Source: Granulicella mallensis MP5ACTX8
GTDB taxonomy: Bacteria > Acidobacteriota > Terriglobia > Terriglobales > Acidobacteriaceae
NCBI RefSeq assembly: GCF_000178955.2
Contig: NC_016631.1
Location: 4,650,001 to 4,714,000 of the forward strand
Length of the DNA stretch: 64,000 nucleotides
Direction: 5' to 3'
Program-made: the position numbers and the translations under genes
The notes under the pieces: generated by a model
The model's database searches: none
What the model saw: only the letters and a program-made list of their open reading frames with translations
Told to the model about the DNA's origin: nothing
Shown: in pieces, positions 9,015 through 18,288 of the stretch
Layout: every line of letters begins with the position of its first letter
How positions within the stretch are numbered: position 1 is the stretch's first letter

Positions 9015-9970
9015 GCTACCGGTCGTTACCACGCCTCATCGCCATCGACATGGACGGAACCCTGCTCGGCTCCAACGGCCGTGTCAGCGAGCGCAATATC
9101 GCCGCGCTCCGCAGCGCCGAAGCCGCCGGTGTCGAGATCGTCGTAGCGACCGGCCGCCGGCATGCCTTCGCCATGCGCGTCCTGCGTGAACTGAACCTCC
9201 GTCGCACAAGCGCCCTCGTCAGCTCCAACGGCACCGTCATTCGCACCATCGGCTCGGCGGGACTGCTGCACCGCAGCCACATCCCTCTTTCCACGGCACG
9301 CTGGCTCTGCGAGCACGTTGCAGAGTTCCGCAGCACCCTCGTGCTCACCTTCGATACCGTAGGCGAAGACGGCGATGACTCCCGTGGCGCTCTCGTCGTC
9401 GAAGAGACCAGCGACCTGTATGCCAACATGGATCGCTGGATGCAGAGCAACGAACCCTATATTGCACACGTCCCCTCGTTTGAGGATGCCCTCCAGGGCG
9501 ACCCGCCCACCCAGATGATGCTGTGCGGCCCCATCGCCCGCATGCGCCGGGCCGAGGCCCTGCTGGCGGAGCATCCGCTCGTAACCCCCATCGGAGCCGA
9601 TAGCCGGCCCGACGCTGAGATCGCCCTGCACCGCACCGAGTACCCGGACCACGATCTCTGCATCATCGACATCCTGCCCGCAGGCTGCTCGAAGGCTTCG
9701 GCGCTGCAGCACCTGGCCGAGCTGCGCGGAATCTCCATGCAGGACGTCCTTGCCATAGGCGACAACTGGAACGACGTGCCCATGCTCGACCACGCCGGTC
9801 AGGCCGTGCTGATGGCCAACGCTCCCGACGACCTGAAGCAGATTGCCGGAGAACGAGGCTGGGCGATCGGCCCCTCGAACGACGAAGACGGGGTTGCAGT
9901 GGCCATCGAAGCCGCCCTGGAGATTACATCCGCCCTTAATGCTACCGAAAAGCCCCTAATGGTAGTCTGA
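9011..9970 (+). CDS. Cof-type HAD-IIB phosphatase
   Basis: A 319-residue HAD-superfamily hydrolase. The open frame extends upstream into toxin sequence, but the homologous part begins at the GTG at 9011, which overlaps the toxin's shifted stop (GTGA). Motif I is IAIDMDGTLLG with nucleophile D13, motif II is VVATGR, and motif IV is GDNWNDVPML, the Cof/YbjI-like layout with a C2B cap between motifs II and III. Such enzymes dephosphorylate sugar phosphates, flavin or PLP-type substrates. The substrate is not determined here. The lytic transglycosylase follows after 7 bases. Confidence 0.9.
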   Translation: MSYRSLPRLIAIDMDGTLLGSNGRVSERNIAALRSAEAAGVEIVVATGRRHAFAMRVLRELNLRRTSALVSSNGTVIRTIGSAGLLHRSHIPLSTARWLCEHVAEFRSTLVLTFDTVGEDGDDSRGALVVEETSDLYANMDRWMQSNEPYIAHVPSFEDALQGDPPTQMMLCGPIARMRRAEALLAEHPLVTPIGADSRPDAEIALHRTEYPDHDLCIIDILPAGCSKASALQHLAELRGISMQDVLAIGDNWNDVPMLDHAGQAVLMANAPDDLKQIAGERGWAIGPSNDEDGVAVAIEAALEITSALNATEKPLMVV

Positions 9971-9977
9971 ATCCTCA

Positions 9978-10688
9978 GTGTTCCCCTGCTTTCCAAGCCG
10001 TCACTGCATCGCCCTTGCGAGCCTTGTCGCCATGGCCTGCCCCGCCGCACACGCGTTCGAGCACATCACACTCCGCAACGGCTTCTCCGTCGATTGCGTA
10101 CGCCATGAGGCCGTAGGCGATCGTACGCGGCTGTATACCGGAGACACCAACTACCAGGAACTCGCGTCGGCTGAGATCGCCAGCATCGAGATGATGCCCG
10201 ACCCGCCCAAGCCACCGCCACCCGCCCCTGCTCCTGCGGCGCATGCCGACCTTACCGCAACCCCCACCCTGGCCCAGTTGCGCGAGATGCTGGCCCACGC
10301 CGGCGCTGAGCACGATATCGACGTCGACCTGCTGGCCAGCGTCATCAAGACCGAGAGCAACTTCCAGGTCAACGCCGTCTCCCGCGCCGGAGCCCGGGGC
10401 CTGATGCAGTTGATGCCCTCCACTGCCCACAATCTCGGTGTGCAGGACGTCACCCGCGCCGACCAGAACATCGCCGGCGGCACAGCCTACCTGGACTCGC
10501 TGCTGAAGCTCTACAAGGACAACCTCGCGCTGGCTCTTGCCGCTTACAACGCAGGCCCCGCGGCAGTCGCGAAGTACCACGGTGTCCCACCCTATCGCGA
10601 GACTCGCGCTTACGTCTCGCGCGTCATCCGGGAGTTCAATCGCCGCAAGACCGCGCAATTGACGACCACGAACGTCGCATCGCGTTGA
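9978..10688 (+). CDS. Exported lytic transglycosylase (SLT domain)
   Basis: A 236-residue protein starting at GTG 9978 with a signal peptide (about residues 1-26, ending PAAHAF), a short DUF4124-like N-terminal region, a proline-rich linker (about residues 75-90) and an SLT domain from residue about 100. The catalytic glutamate is E126 in SVIKTESNFQ, followed by RAGARGLMQLMPSTA and ALAAYNAGPAAV, the classic family-1 transglycosylase motifs. It cleaves peptidoglycan between MurNAc and GlcNAc with formation of the 1,6-anhydro product. Probably cotranscribed with the HAD gene. Confidence 0.92.
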   Translation: MFPCFPSRHCIALASLVAMACPAAHAFEHITLRNGFSVDCVRHEAVGDRTRLYTGDTNYQELASAEIASIEMMPDPPKPPPPAPAPAAHADLTATPTLAQLREMLAHAGAEHDIDVDLLASVIKTESNFQVNAVSRAGARGLMQLMPSTAHNLGVQDVTRADQNIAGGTAYLDSLLKLYKDNLALALAAYNAGPAAVAKYHGVPPYRETRAYVSRVIREFNRRKTAQLTTTNVASR

Positions 10689-10707
10689 AGTCCTGTAGCC
10701 TTACCGC

Positions 10708-11763
10708 ATGCCAGCGAACTCGGGCCAACATAAAAAACGGCTGATTCCATGGATCGTCGCCATCCTCGCGGTGGTCGTACTCGCATGGCTGCTTCACAAC
10801 CGCATCACCTTCGACTGGACCACCCTCGGGCGACAACTGCGATCCATCTCCCTCGGATACGTATTCACAGGCGTTGCTCTGCTCTACGTCGGCTACTGGC
10901 TTCGCAGCTGGCGATGGGCGATCCTGCTGACGCCCGTCCGCCGCGTCCGTCCACTCGAACTGCTTGGCCCCCAGCTCATCGGCTTTACCGCCGTCATGCT
11001 CATCGGCAGAATCGCCGACTTGGTCCGCCCCTACCTGATCGCCCGCCGACTGGGTCTGCCCGTCGCCACGCAGCTGGCGATCTACTCCGTGGAGCGAGCC
11101 TTCGACGTCGGAGCCGCCGCAGTTCTCTTCTCCTTTACGCTCGCCGTCGCACCGCACAACCTCCCGCACCACGTGCTCTACGTTCGAGCAGGAGCACTCT
11201 CACTCGCCGCCACATTCGCCCTCGTCGCGTTTGCCGTCTCCCTGCGTTTTGCCGGAGCTACTGTCGCCGAACTCAGCCGCCGTCTGCTTACACCGCTCTC
11301 CGCCGATCTTGCGAATCGCGTCAACGACCGCATCGTCGACTTCTGCAAAGGTCTCCACATCCTCTCCACCTGGAGAGAGTTCTTCACGGCCTCTGCGATC
11401 TCTCTGCTGATGTGGCTCGGCATCGCATGCGGCTACCTGCTGTCGGCGCGCGCCTTCACCTCCGAGCCAATCCTGGCCCACTTCAGCTTTACGGCCACGA
11501 TGCTTATCGTCGCAGTCAGCCTGGGCGGCTCTATGCTGCAGCTTCCCATCCTTGGCTGGTTTACGCAGACCGGCGTCCTCGCCACAGCCTTACACGGCTT
11601 TTTCAACGTTCCCTGGGAGACCGCGACAGCCTGCGGCGCTGTCATGCTCTTCGTCACCACCCTCGACATCCTTCCAATCGGACTGATCGCCGCACGGCTG
11701 CAGGGCATTACCCTGCGGGAGGCCGTCGCCGAAAGCGGCGCAAAACAGCATAATCTGTCGTAA
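10708..11763 (+). CDS. Lysylphosphatidylglycerol synthase TM / UPF0104-like membrane protein
   Basis: A 351-residue integral membrane protein with about eight predicted helices, 19 bases after the transglycosylase gene. The arrangement (early RSWRWAILL, then GRIADLVRPYL, then YSVERAFDV) matches the LPG_synthase_TM / flippase-like domain (UPF0104). Such domains occur in MprF flippases and in stand-alone hopanoid- or lipid-related transporters. There is no C-terminal aminoacyltransferase domain, so it is the membrane part alone. A role in lipid translocation is inferred from family only. Confidence 0.85.
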   Translation: MPANSGQHKKRLIPWIVAILAVVVLAWLLHNRITFDWTTLGRQLRSISLGYVFTGVALLYVGYWLRSWRWAILLTPVRRVRPLELLGPQLIGFTAVMLIGRIADLVRPYLIARRLGLPVATQLAIYSVERAFDVGAAAVLFSFTLAVAPHNLPHHVLYVRAGALSLAATFALVAFAVSLRFAGATVAELSRRLLTPLSADLANRVNDRIVDFCKGLHILSTWREFFTASAISLLMWLGIACGYLLSARAFTSEPILAHFSFTATMLIVAVSLGGSMLQLPILGWFTQTGVLATALHGFFNVPWETATACGAVMLFVTTLDILPIGLIAARLQGITLREAVAESGAKQHNLS

Positions 11764-11854
11764 CCCGGCAAAATTGTGATTCCCGTTCATAGACAACACG
11801 CGAAAGATCGCAATTCAAAGGGTTTACCTCCAACACTGATAAAATCCGATTGAC

Positions 11855-12340
11855 ATGAAATGCCCGTACTGCGCCTTCACTCAAGACAAGGTCATCGACT
11901 CACGCGAGAGCAAAGACGCGAACTCCATCCGGCGGCGGCGGGAATGCGAACGTTGCAACAAGCGTTTTACTACCTACGAACGCCTCGATGAAATCCCCTA
12001 CATGGTCGTAAAAAAAGACGGTCGACGCGAAAACTTCGACCGCCAGAAGGTCCTCACCGGCCTGCTGCACTCCTGCCAGAAACGAAAGGTTTCTGTCACC
12101 CAGATGCAGGAGATCGTGGATGCCGTCGAAGCCTTCGTCATCGACTCGCCGGAGCGCGAACGCACCACCGCGTCCGTCGGCGAGCTCATCATGGCGCGCC
12201 TGAAGGACATCGACACCGTCGCCTACATCCGTTTTGCCAGCGTCTATCGCGACTTCAAAGATGTTCGCGAGTTCAAGCAGGAGCTCGAAGAACTGCTCGG
12301 CGGCAAAGACCCTAAATCCAAGCGGCTCGCCTCGCGCTAG
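11855..12340 (+). CDS. nrdR: Transcriptional repressor NrdR
   Basis: A 161-residue protein with the NrdR architecture. An N-terminal zinc ribbon has C3-x2-C6 (CPYC) and C31-x2-C34 (CERC), followed by RFTTYERLDE and an ATP-cone domain beginning PYMVVKKDGRRENFDRQK. NrdR binds NrdR boxes upstream of ribonucleotide reductase genes and represses them in response to the ATP/dATP ratio. No ribonucleotide reductase gene lies in the window. The isocitrate dehydrogenase gene follows after 33 bases. Confidence 0.96.
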   Translation: MKCPYCAFTQDKVIDSRESKDANSIRRRRECERCNKRFTTYERLDEIPYMVVKKDGRRENFDRQKVLTGLLHSCQKRKVSVTQMQEIVDAVEAFVIDSPERERTTASVGELIMARLKDIDTVAYIRFASVYRDFKDVREFKQELEELLGGKDPKSKRLASR

Positions 12341-12373
12341 CCTCCCCCTCATCTCTAACACGAAGGAAGAACC

Positions 12374-13399
12374 TTGCCCGACTTTACCCGCACACACAAG
12401 ATCACGCTCATCCCCGGGGACGGAATCGGCCCGGAAGTTACCGCTGCCACCATCAACATCCTCGAAGCCGCCGGCAAGCAGACCGGCTGCAGCTTCGACT
12501 GGCACAACTATGATGCCGGTGCAGACGCCTACGCCAAGACCGGCGAGTACATCCCCAAGGCGCTCTACAAGTCGATCGAACAGAACCGCGTTGCCCTCAA
12601 AGGGCCGGTCACTACGCCCATCGGCGGCGGCTTCTCCTCGATCAACGTGACGCTGCGCAAGAAGTTCGACCTGTACGCGAACTTCCGTCCCGTCAAGAGC
12701 CTCCCCGGCCTGAAGTCCAACTACCCGGACATCGACCTCGTCATCTTCCGCGAGAACACCGAGGACCTGTATGCCGGCCTCGAAGTGATGATCAATCCCG
12801 ACATCGCGCAGTCGATGAAGATCATTACCCGCAAGGGCTCCACCCGCATCGCGAAGTCGGCCTTCGACTACGCGAAGAAGCATGGCCGCAAGAAGATCCA
12901 CGCCATCCACAAAGCCAACATCATGAAGCTCTCGGACGGCCTCTTCATCAAGTGCTGCAAGGAAGTCTCCGAAGAATTCCCCGACGTCACCTACGCCGAG
13001 CACATCGTCGACAACACCTGTATGCAGCTGGTGCTGAACCCCTACCAGTACGACATCATCCTGACCGAGAACCTCTACGGCGACATCCTTTCGGACCTCT
13101 GCTCGGCCTTCGTCGGCGGTCTGGGACTGGTTCCGGGAGCCAACCTCGGTGCAGAGTGCGCGATCTTCGAGGCAGTCCACGGCTCCGCTCCGGACATCGC
13201 CGGACAGGACAAGGCCAACCCGACAGCGCTGCTGCAATCTGCCGTGCTGATGCTGCACCATATCGACGAGGCGGCTACCGCAGACAAGATTCAGGCTGCG
13301 CTGGAGAAGGTCTACGCCGCAGGCAAGACACTGACCCGCGACGTTGGCGGTAAATCCGGCACGCGTGCTTTTAGCGAGGCTGTTATCGCTGCGTTGTAG
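12374..13399 (+). CDS. icd: NAD-dependent isocitrate dehydrogenase-type enzyme
   Basis: A 341-residue member of the isocitrate/isopropylmalate dehydrogenase family. Translation most likely begins at TTG 12374 after AAGGAAG. It has LIPGDGIGPEV near the N-terminus, FRENTEDLYAGLE with R126, the metal-binding TENLYGDILSDLCSAF, and the coenzyme-site AVHGSAPDIAGQDKANP. The short length and the RENTEDLYAG form match NAD-dependent isocitrate dehydrogenase better than the longer NADP enzyme of E. coli. Homoisocitrate or isopropylmalate dehydrogenase activity cannot be ruled out from sequence. Confidence 0.85.
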   Translation: MPDFTRTHKITLIPGDGIGPEVTAATINILEAAGKQTGCSFDWHNYDAGADAYAKTGEYIPKALYKSIEQNRVALKGPVTTPIGGGFSSINVTLRKKFDLYANFRPVKSLPGLKSNYPDIDLVIFRENTEDLYAGLEVMINPDIAQSMKIITRKGSTRIAKSAFDYAKKHGRKKIHAIHKANIMKLSDGLFIKCCKEVSEEFPDVTYAEHIVDNTCMQLVLNPYQYDIILTENLYGDILSDLCSAFVGGLGLVPGANLGAECAIFEAVHGSAPDIAGQDKANPTALLQSAVLMLHHIDEAATADKIQAALEKVYAAGKTLTRDVGGKSGTRAFSEAVIAAL

Positions 13400-13457
13400 C
13401 TTTGTTGTTGCATTTGTTTTTCTGGTTTGTCATTCCGCAGGGAATCTGCTTTTGCAC

Positions 13458-13659
13458 TTGTTCTTGCTTTTCTGGTTGTCCTTCCGAGCGGAGCGAGCGA
13501 ACCTGCTGTCTCCCGTTCTTTGCTCGTACTACCCAGAAAGCATCGAGGGCAACGTTGTGTTGTCGCACCATGTTTGTAACAGCACGAGCGAAAAGCGGGA
13601 GGAAGCAGGTTCGCTCGCTACGCTCGGAATGACAACCAGAAAAGCAACAGCAAGAACAA
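13458..13659. repeat. Long inverted repeat, copy 1 of a dispersed family
   Basis: Two arms of about 70 bases (13458-13527 and 13584-13659) are near-perfect reverse complements around a spacer of about 56 bases. The arms contain tctggttgt, ccgagcg and aacctgctgt elements shared with the copy at 18289-18473. The RNA would form a long hairpin. The element fills most of the gap between the isocitrate dehydrogenase and lipoprotein genes. It has no coding capacity; a MITE- or REP-like origin is inferred. Confidence 0.85.
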
Positions 13660-13712
13660 CGGCAACAGCACGATCCTCCAATCAACCCTCACCGCATCCC
13701 CAAAGGACTACC

Positions 13713-14480
13713 GTGACTCTCCGCTCGACCTCGCTCCTCCTCCTCGCCGCCCTCACCCTCACCGGCTGCAAGCACGACGCTGCACCGAAGGCCACCGAGA
13801 CCGCACAGTCGAGCCCGGTGCCGGCGGTCGATCCCGCCACCACTGGCACCGTCACGGGTGTCGTCCACTTCGACGGCAAGGCCCCTGCTCGCGTTCCTAT
13901 CGACATGTCGATGGACCCGGCCTGCGCGTTCTCCAAGGACCCCAACCTCAGCGAGCAGTTCGTCGCCACCGACGGCAAGCTGGCCAACGTGTACATCTAC
14001 GTCAAGTCGGGTATCGCGCCTTCGCAGGCCCCCGCGGGCACAGCCCCCGTCGTACTCGACCAGAAGGGCTGCCGTTATCTGCCACACGTCGTAGCCGTGC
14101 AGCAGGGCGGATCGGTTGAGTTCCGTAACTCCGATCCCACGATGCACAACATCCATACCATGCCCTCCACCGTGGGCAATGAAGGCGTGGACATCTCCCA
14201 GTCCCCCATGGGCCAGCCGCAGACCCACTCATTCAAATCGCCCGAGGTCATGCTGCCCGTACGCTGCAACAACCACCCCTGGATGAACGCCTTCATCAAC
14301 GTCGCTCCCAACCCATACTTTGCCGTTACCGGCGCGGACGGCAGCTTCACGATCAAGGGTCTGCCGGCAGGAACCTACACACTCGCCGCGGTGCATGAGA
14401 AGCTCGGCGAACAGGATATCCAGATAACTGTGGCTCCCAAAGCAACCGCCAGTGCCAGCTTTGCCTTCACAGCTAAGTAG
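13713..14480 (+). CDS. Lipoprotein with cupredoxin-like and carboxypeptidase-regulatory-like fold
   Basis: A 255-residue lipoprotein. I place the start at GTG 13713, directly before a signal peptide with lipobox LTGC (cysteine at residue 18); the open frame extends back to 13344 only through repeat DNA. The middle part contains MHNIHTMP and later VRCNNHPWM, giving a possible His-Cys-His-Met copper site of a plastocyanin-like domain. The C-terminal part (TGADGSFTIKGLPAGTYTL) is a carboxypeptidase-regulatory-like beta sandwich. A role in electron transfer or copper binding at the membrane is inferred. The next small membrane gene follows after 48 bases. Confidence 0.8.
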   Translation: MTLRSTSLLLLAALTLTGCKHDAAPKATETAQSSPVPAVDPATTGTVTGVVHFDGKAPARVPIDMSMDPACAFSKDPNLSEQFVATDGKLANVYIYVKSGIAPSQAPAGTAPVVLDQKGCRYLPHVVAVQQGGSVEFRNSDPTMHNIHTMPSTVGNEGVDISQSPMGQPQTHSFKSPEVMLPVRCNNHPWMNAFINVAPNPYFAVTGADGSFTIKGLPAGTYTLAAVHEKLGEQDIQITVAPKATASASFAFTAK

Positions 14481-14528
14481 GATTTCGCCGCAAGAAACTT
14501 TACCTTGCGGCGCTGGAGCACGACTGCC

Positions 14529-14843
14529 ATGAATCTTCATGTTTTGCTGGTCACGCACACGCTGCCGCTGTGGTTTCTGGTGTTATCGCTCTTTCTTCCG
14601 CGCATCTGCCTGCTGATCGCGTGGCTGCAGCACGGTCTCGGGGCTTACATCCCGACCTCCCTCAACCTGATCCAGATCATCGTAGCCCTGCTGATTCCGC
14701 GCATCCTGATCCTCTTCTGGATCTACCAGGACCAGGGCATCGGCCTCTGGTTCCTGATCCACGCCATCGGCCTGGTGGTCGCATGGGGTGGGGGCGGAAG
14801 CCGCGTAGTGAGCCGTCGCCGCGTCAGGGTCATCGAAGATTAA
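14529..14843 (+). CDS. Small hydrophobic membrane protein, unknown function
   Basis: A 104-residue protein with two to three hydrophobic helices (LPLWFLVLSLFLPRICLLI, then IQIIVALLIPRILILFW, then LWFLIHAIGLVVAWG) and a basic tail. I prefer ATG 14529 over TTG 14505 because GGAG sits about ten bases upstream. No family was recognised. It may be cotranscribed with the preceding lipoprotein gene and ends at a strong hairpin. Confidence 0.65.
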   Translation: MNLHVLLVTHTLPLWFLVLSLFLPRICLLIAWLQHGLGAYIPTSLNLIQIIVALLIPRILILFWIYQDQGIGLWFLIHAIGLVVAWGGGGSRVVSRRRVRVIED

Positions 14844-14852
14844 GCAAGTGCT

Positions 14853-14893
14853 AACGGCTGGTTGTGCGGCAAGCTGCCGCACAACCAGCCGTT
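14853..14893 (+). terminator. Hairpin terminator with 18-bp arms
   Basis: Perfect 18-base arms (aacggctggttgtgcggc and its complement) around a five-base loop, followed by gtttctt. It separates the small membrane gene from asd. Confidence 0.85.
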
Positions 14894-14943
14894 GTTTCTT
14901 CAGCAATCGTGACGCCGCACAATTCACGCGTTATTCTTGATAC

Positions 14944-16077
14944 ATGGAACGGCGTAACGTAGGTATTCTGGGCGCGACCGGCATGGTCGGGCAGCGATTT
15001 ATTCAGCTTCTTGCGAATCACCCCTGGTTCAACATTACCTGGCTAGCCGCCAGCGACCGCAGCGCCGGCAAAACCTACGCCGACGCCTGTAAGTGGAAGC
15101 TCGACACGCCCCTGCCGAAGCACATCGCGCAGATGGTGGTGCAGCCCAACACCCCCGAAGCCTCCACCACCGAGCTGCCGCGCATCATCTTTGCCGCGCT
15201 CGACGCTGATATCGCCCGCGAGCTTGAGCCGAAGTTCGCCGAGGCAGGCTGCGCCGTGATCTCAAACTCATCCGCCTTCCGCATGACGCTGGACGTGCCG
15301 TTGGTCATTCCCGAGGTCAACGCCGGCCATCTCGATCTCATCGAGCGGCAGGCCACGCGCAAGACCTCCGGCGGTTACATCGTCACCAATCCGAACTGCT
15401 CGGCCATCGGACTGGTCCTCGCGCTCAAGCCGCTGGAAGACAGGTTCGGCATTGACAGCCTCTTCGTCACCACGATGCAGGCCATCTCCGGCGCAGGCTA
15501 TCCCGGCGTGCCTTCGCTCGACATCCTCGGCAACGTCGTTCCCTTCATCAAGAACGAAGAGGAAAAGATGCAGGAGGAGGTCGGCAAGCTGCTCGGCACG
15601 CTTGACGGCAGCTCGGTCTCTCCGCTGCCCGCCAAGGTCTCCGCGCACTGCAATCGCGTCGCCGTCGAAGACGGACATACCGAGTGCGTCAGCATCAAGC
15701 TCCGCAAGCCCGCAACCTACGAGCAGGTCATCGCCGCCTGGGAAGAGTTCCAGCCGCTCAGCGGCAAGGGCCTCGACGGCCTGCACCTGCCGACCGCGCC
15801 ACTCCACCCGGTGGAGTACGACACCGCCGTCGATCGCCCGCAGCCGCGCCTGGACCGCATGCGCGGCGCAGGCATGGCCTCCACCGTGGGACGCCTGCGT
15901 CCCTGCTCGATCTTCGACTGGAAGTTCGTCGTGCTCTCGCACAACACCATTCGCGGCGCCGCCGGTGCCGCCCTGTTGAACGCCGAGATCCTCGCCGTCC
16001 TCGGCAAGCTCGACTTCCGCCAGTTCCCTCCCCTGAAGCAGCCGGTACAGGTTGCGGAAGCGGTGGTGAAGGCATGA
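14944..16077 (+). CDS. asd: Aspartate-semialdehyde dehydrogenase
   Basis: A 377-residue enzyme with the NADP-binding loop GILGATGMVGQRF at residues 7-19 and the catalytic cysteine C152 in VTNPNCSAIGLVLALKPL. The length and this form of the active site match the archaeal/fungal-type aspartate-semialdehyde dehydrogenases. It reduces aspartyl phosphate to aspartate semialdehyde, the branch point to lysine, methionine and threonine. Its stop overlaps the lysC start (ATGA), so the two consecutive pathway enzymes are translationally coupled in the order asd-lysC-dapB. Confidence 0.95.
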   Translation: MERRNVGILGATGMVGQRFIQLLANHPWFNITWLAASDRSAGKTYADACKWKLDTPLPKHIAQMVVQPNTPEASTTELPRIIFAALDADIARELEPKFAEAGCAVISNSSAFRMTLDVPLVIPEVNAGHLDLIERQATRKTSGGYIVTNPNCSAIGLVLALKPLEDRFGIDSLFVTTMQAISGAGYPGVPSLDILGNVVPFIKNEEEKMQEEVGKLLGTLDGSSVSPLPAKVSAHCNRVAVEDGHTECVSIKLRKPATYEQVIAAWEEFQPLSGKGLDGLHLPTAPLHPVEYDTAVDRPQPRLDRMRGAGMASTVGRLRPCSIFDWKFVVLSHNTIRGAAGAALLNAEILAVLGKLDFRQFPPLKQPVQVAEAVVKA

Positions 16078-17540
16078 GCACACCCCGCAACCACATCGTC
16101 GTCATGAAGTTCGGCGGTACCTCGGTCGAGGACGCTACCGCCATCCTGCGCACAGTGGGCATCGTCACCGGACGCAAGCGCAAGGGCCTCAACCCCGTCG
16201 TCGTGGTCTCCGCCATGTCGAAGGTCACCGACGCTCTGCTCGCCTGCTCTGCCGCTGCTCACGCCGGCCGAGGCGACCGCGAGCCCGCGCTGGAGATCTC
16301 CTCGCGCCTGCGGGTGCGCCACATCGAAACCGCCGCACGCCTCGCCAGTGGAGATCGTCTCACTGCACTGCACCGCTCTATCGACGAGCACTTCGACGCG
16401 CTCGATGAGCTGCTGCGCGGTATCGCCGCTGTCGGCGAGTTGACAGTCCGCACCTCCGACCTCATCGTCAGCTTCGGCGAGCGGCTCTCCAGCCTGATCA
16501 TCGCCGCTGCCTTTGCCGAGCAGGGCACCGCCAGCGCCCACATCGATGCTCGCACCATCATCCGCACCGACAGCCACTACGGCAAGGCCGCACCCGACGA
16601 AGTAGAGATCGAAAGCGCTCTCCTCGCGAAGGTCCTGCCGCTCGTCGACTCCGGTGCCATCCCCGTCATGGGCGGCTTCATCGGCTCCTCGCCCAGCGGA
16701 GAAACCACCACACTCGGCCGTGGCGGCTCGGACTACACCGCCGCTCTCGTCGGTGGCGGTCTGCACGCCGGAGCCATCGAGATCTGGACCGATGTCAACG
16801 GCATCATGACCACCGACCCGCGCATCTGCCCCGATGCGCTGCGCGTGAAGACCATCAGCTTTGAAGAGGCGGCCGAGCTCGCCTACTTCGGCGCCAAGGT
16901 CCTGCATCCGGCGACGATCCTGCCTGCCGTGCAGAAGAACATCCCGGTCTGGGTGCTCAACAGCCGCAATCCCGAAAACGAAGGCACCAAGATCACCGCG
17001 ACGCCGCAGTCCTGCGCGAGCCCGTTCAAGTCCATCGCCGCGAAGAAGAAGCTGACCATCATCGACATCGTGGCCAGCCGCATGCTGCTCGCCCACGGCT
17101 TCCTCAAGTCGGTCTTCGACGTCTTCGACAAGCACAAGTGCGCCATCGACATGGTCTCCACCTCCGAGGTCTCGATCTCGGTTACGGTCGACTCCAAGGA
17201 AGCACTGCCCGCCATCTGCGAAGAGCTGGGCCGCATTGCCGACGTCAAGTACGAGAGCAACAAGGCGCTCATCTGCCTGGTGGGCGAAGATATTCGCGGC
17301 CACGCCGGCATCGCCTCGCAGGTCTTCAGCGCGGTCTCGCACATCAATGTGCGCATGATTTCGCAGGGAGCCAGCGAAATCAACATGAGCTTCATGATTA
17401 ACGAAGAAGATGTGGATGAGGCCGTTCGCTCGCTGCACAAGAGATTCTTTGTCGCACCCGACGCGAGTATCTTCGATGTTGAAGAGCGAGCTACACTCGC
17501 TCGGGACATTGAAGCGCGAGCTGTGCCCACGAACGCTTAG
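16074..17540 (+). CDS. lysC: Aspartate kinase
   Basis: A 488-residue kinase from ATG 16074, which overlaps the asd stop. The open frame upstream of 16074 is a shadow inside asd. The N-terminal motif VVMKFGGTSVED (K12) binds phosphate, and LGRGGSDYTAAL and EIWTDVNGIMTTDPR follow in the catalytic domain. The C-terminal 170 residues carry two ACT domains, consistent with feedback regulation by lysine or threonine. It phosphorylates aspartate at the start of the pathway. dapB follows after 13 bases in the same operon. Confidence 0.96.
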   Translation: MSTPRNHIVVMKFGGTSVEDATAILRTVGIVTGRKRKGLNPVVVVSAMSKVTDALLACSAAAHAGRGDREPALEISSRLRVRHIETAARLASGDRLTALHRSIDEHFDALDELLRGIAAVGELTVRTSDLIVSFGERLSSLIIAAAFAEQGTASAHIDARTIIRTDSHYGKAAPDEVEIESALLAKVLPLVDSGAIPVMGGFIGSSPSGETTTLGRGGSDYTAALVGGGLHAGAIEIWTDVNGIMTTDPRICPDALRVKTISFEEAAELAYFGAKVLHPATILPAVQKNIPVWVLNSRNPENEGTKITATPQSCASPFKSIAAKKKLTIIDIVASRMLLAHGFLKSVFDVFDKHKCAIDMVSTSEVSISVTVDSKEALPAICEELGRIADVKYESNKALICLVGEDIRGHAGIASQVFSAVSHINVRMISQGASEINMSFMINEEDVDEAVRSLHKRFFVAPDASIFDVEERATLARDIEARAVPTNA

Positions 17541-17553
17541 GAGTTTTTGAATC

Positions 17554-18243
17554 ATGCGCATTCTCGTACTCGGAGTAGGCAAGACCGGTAAGCTCGTTGC
17601 GGAGGTCGCGGCGGAACGCGGCCATAGCGTTCACGTTCTCGACGCGAAGGAGAACAAAGACGCCGCAGCCCTCACCGCGCCGTTCGTCGCCGGCTTTGAC
17701 ATCATCATCGACTTCACCACCCCTGAAGCCGTCGTCTCCAACATGCGCGCCTGCCTCGCAACCGGCGCGAAGATGGTCATCGGCACGACCGGCTGGTACG
17801 ACAAGCTGGACGACATGAAGTCACTCGCCGAGCGCCGTGGCGCAGCCCTGCTCTACGGCACCAACTTCTCGATTGGCGTGCAGAAGATGCTCGATCTCGC
17901 AAAGAAGATGTCGGCAGCGCTCAAGGACTCGGGCTACCACTTTGCCATCTCCGAGACACATCACGAGAGCAAACTCGATTCTCCCAGCGGCACCGCGATC
18001 ACCCTCCGCGACGCCGTGCTGGAGACCATTGGAAGCAACAACGAGGTGCCGATCCACGCCACCCGCACCGGCGAAGTAGCAGGCATCCACACGCTGGAAG
18101 CCATCGGCCACGGCGACCGTCTGCTCCTCACTCACGAGTCAAAATCACGGCGTCCGTTTGCCGAAGGCGCAGTCCGCGCCGCGGAATGGCTCGCCTCCCG
18201 CACCGGCGTCTACAACGTGCGCGAAGTGTTCGACAAGCTGTAG
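17554..18243 (+). CDS. dapB: 4-hydroxy-tetrahydrodipicolinate reductase
   Basis: A 229-residue enzyme with the nucleotide-binding loop LVLGVGKTGKLVAEVA near the N-terminus, GTTGW at residues 77-81, and the family signature SETHHESKLDSPSGTA with H136, H137 and K140. It reduces the dapA product to tetrahydrodipicolinate in the lysine/peptidoglycan pathway. It is shorter than the E. coli enzyme (273) but complete. AGGAG lies about ten bases before the ATG. It is the last gene of the asd-lysC-dapB operon. Confidence 0.95.
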   Translation: MRILVLGVGKTGKLVAEVAAERGHSVHVLDAKENKDAAALTAPFVAGFDIIIDFTTPEAVVSNMRACLATGAKMVIGTTGWYDKLDDMKSLAERRGAALLYGTNFSIGVQKMLDLAKKMSAALKDSGYHFAISETHHESKLDSPSGTAITLRDAVLETIGSNNEVPIHATRTGEVAGIHTLEAIGHGDRLLLTHESKSRRPFAEGAVRAAEWLASRTGVYNVREVFDKL

Positions 18244-18288
18244 GGCCTTTGCGTGGCCTCGAATGTTGAGGAGAAGCAGAGGTCTGCA

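Noticed and set aside
15684..16073. Upstream extension of aspartate kinase
   Set aside because: This Arg/Pro-rich stretch is the out-of-frame reading of asd; homologous kinase sequence begins at 16074.
15717..17582. 621-residue open frame opposite lysC
   Set aside because: GC-rich antisense shadow (Asp/Gly/Val/Arg-rich) of a well-supported gene; no motif. The same applies to long antisense frames opposite the M13 peptidase, dapA and RNase J genes.
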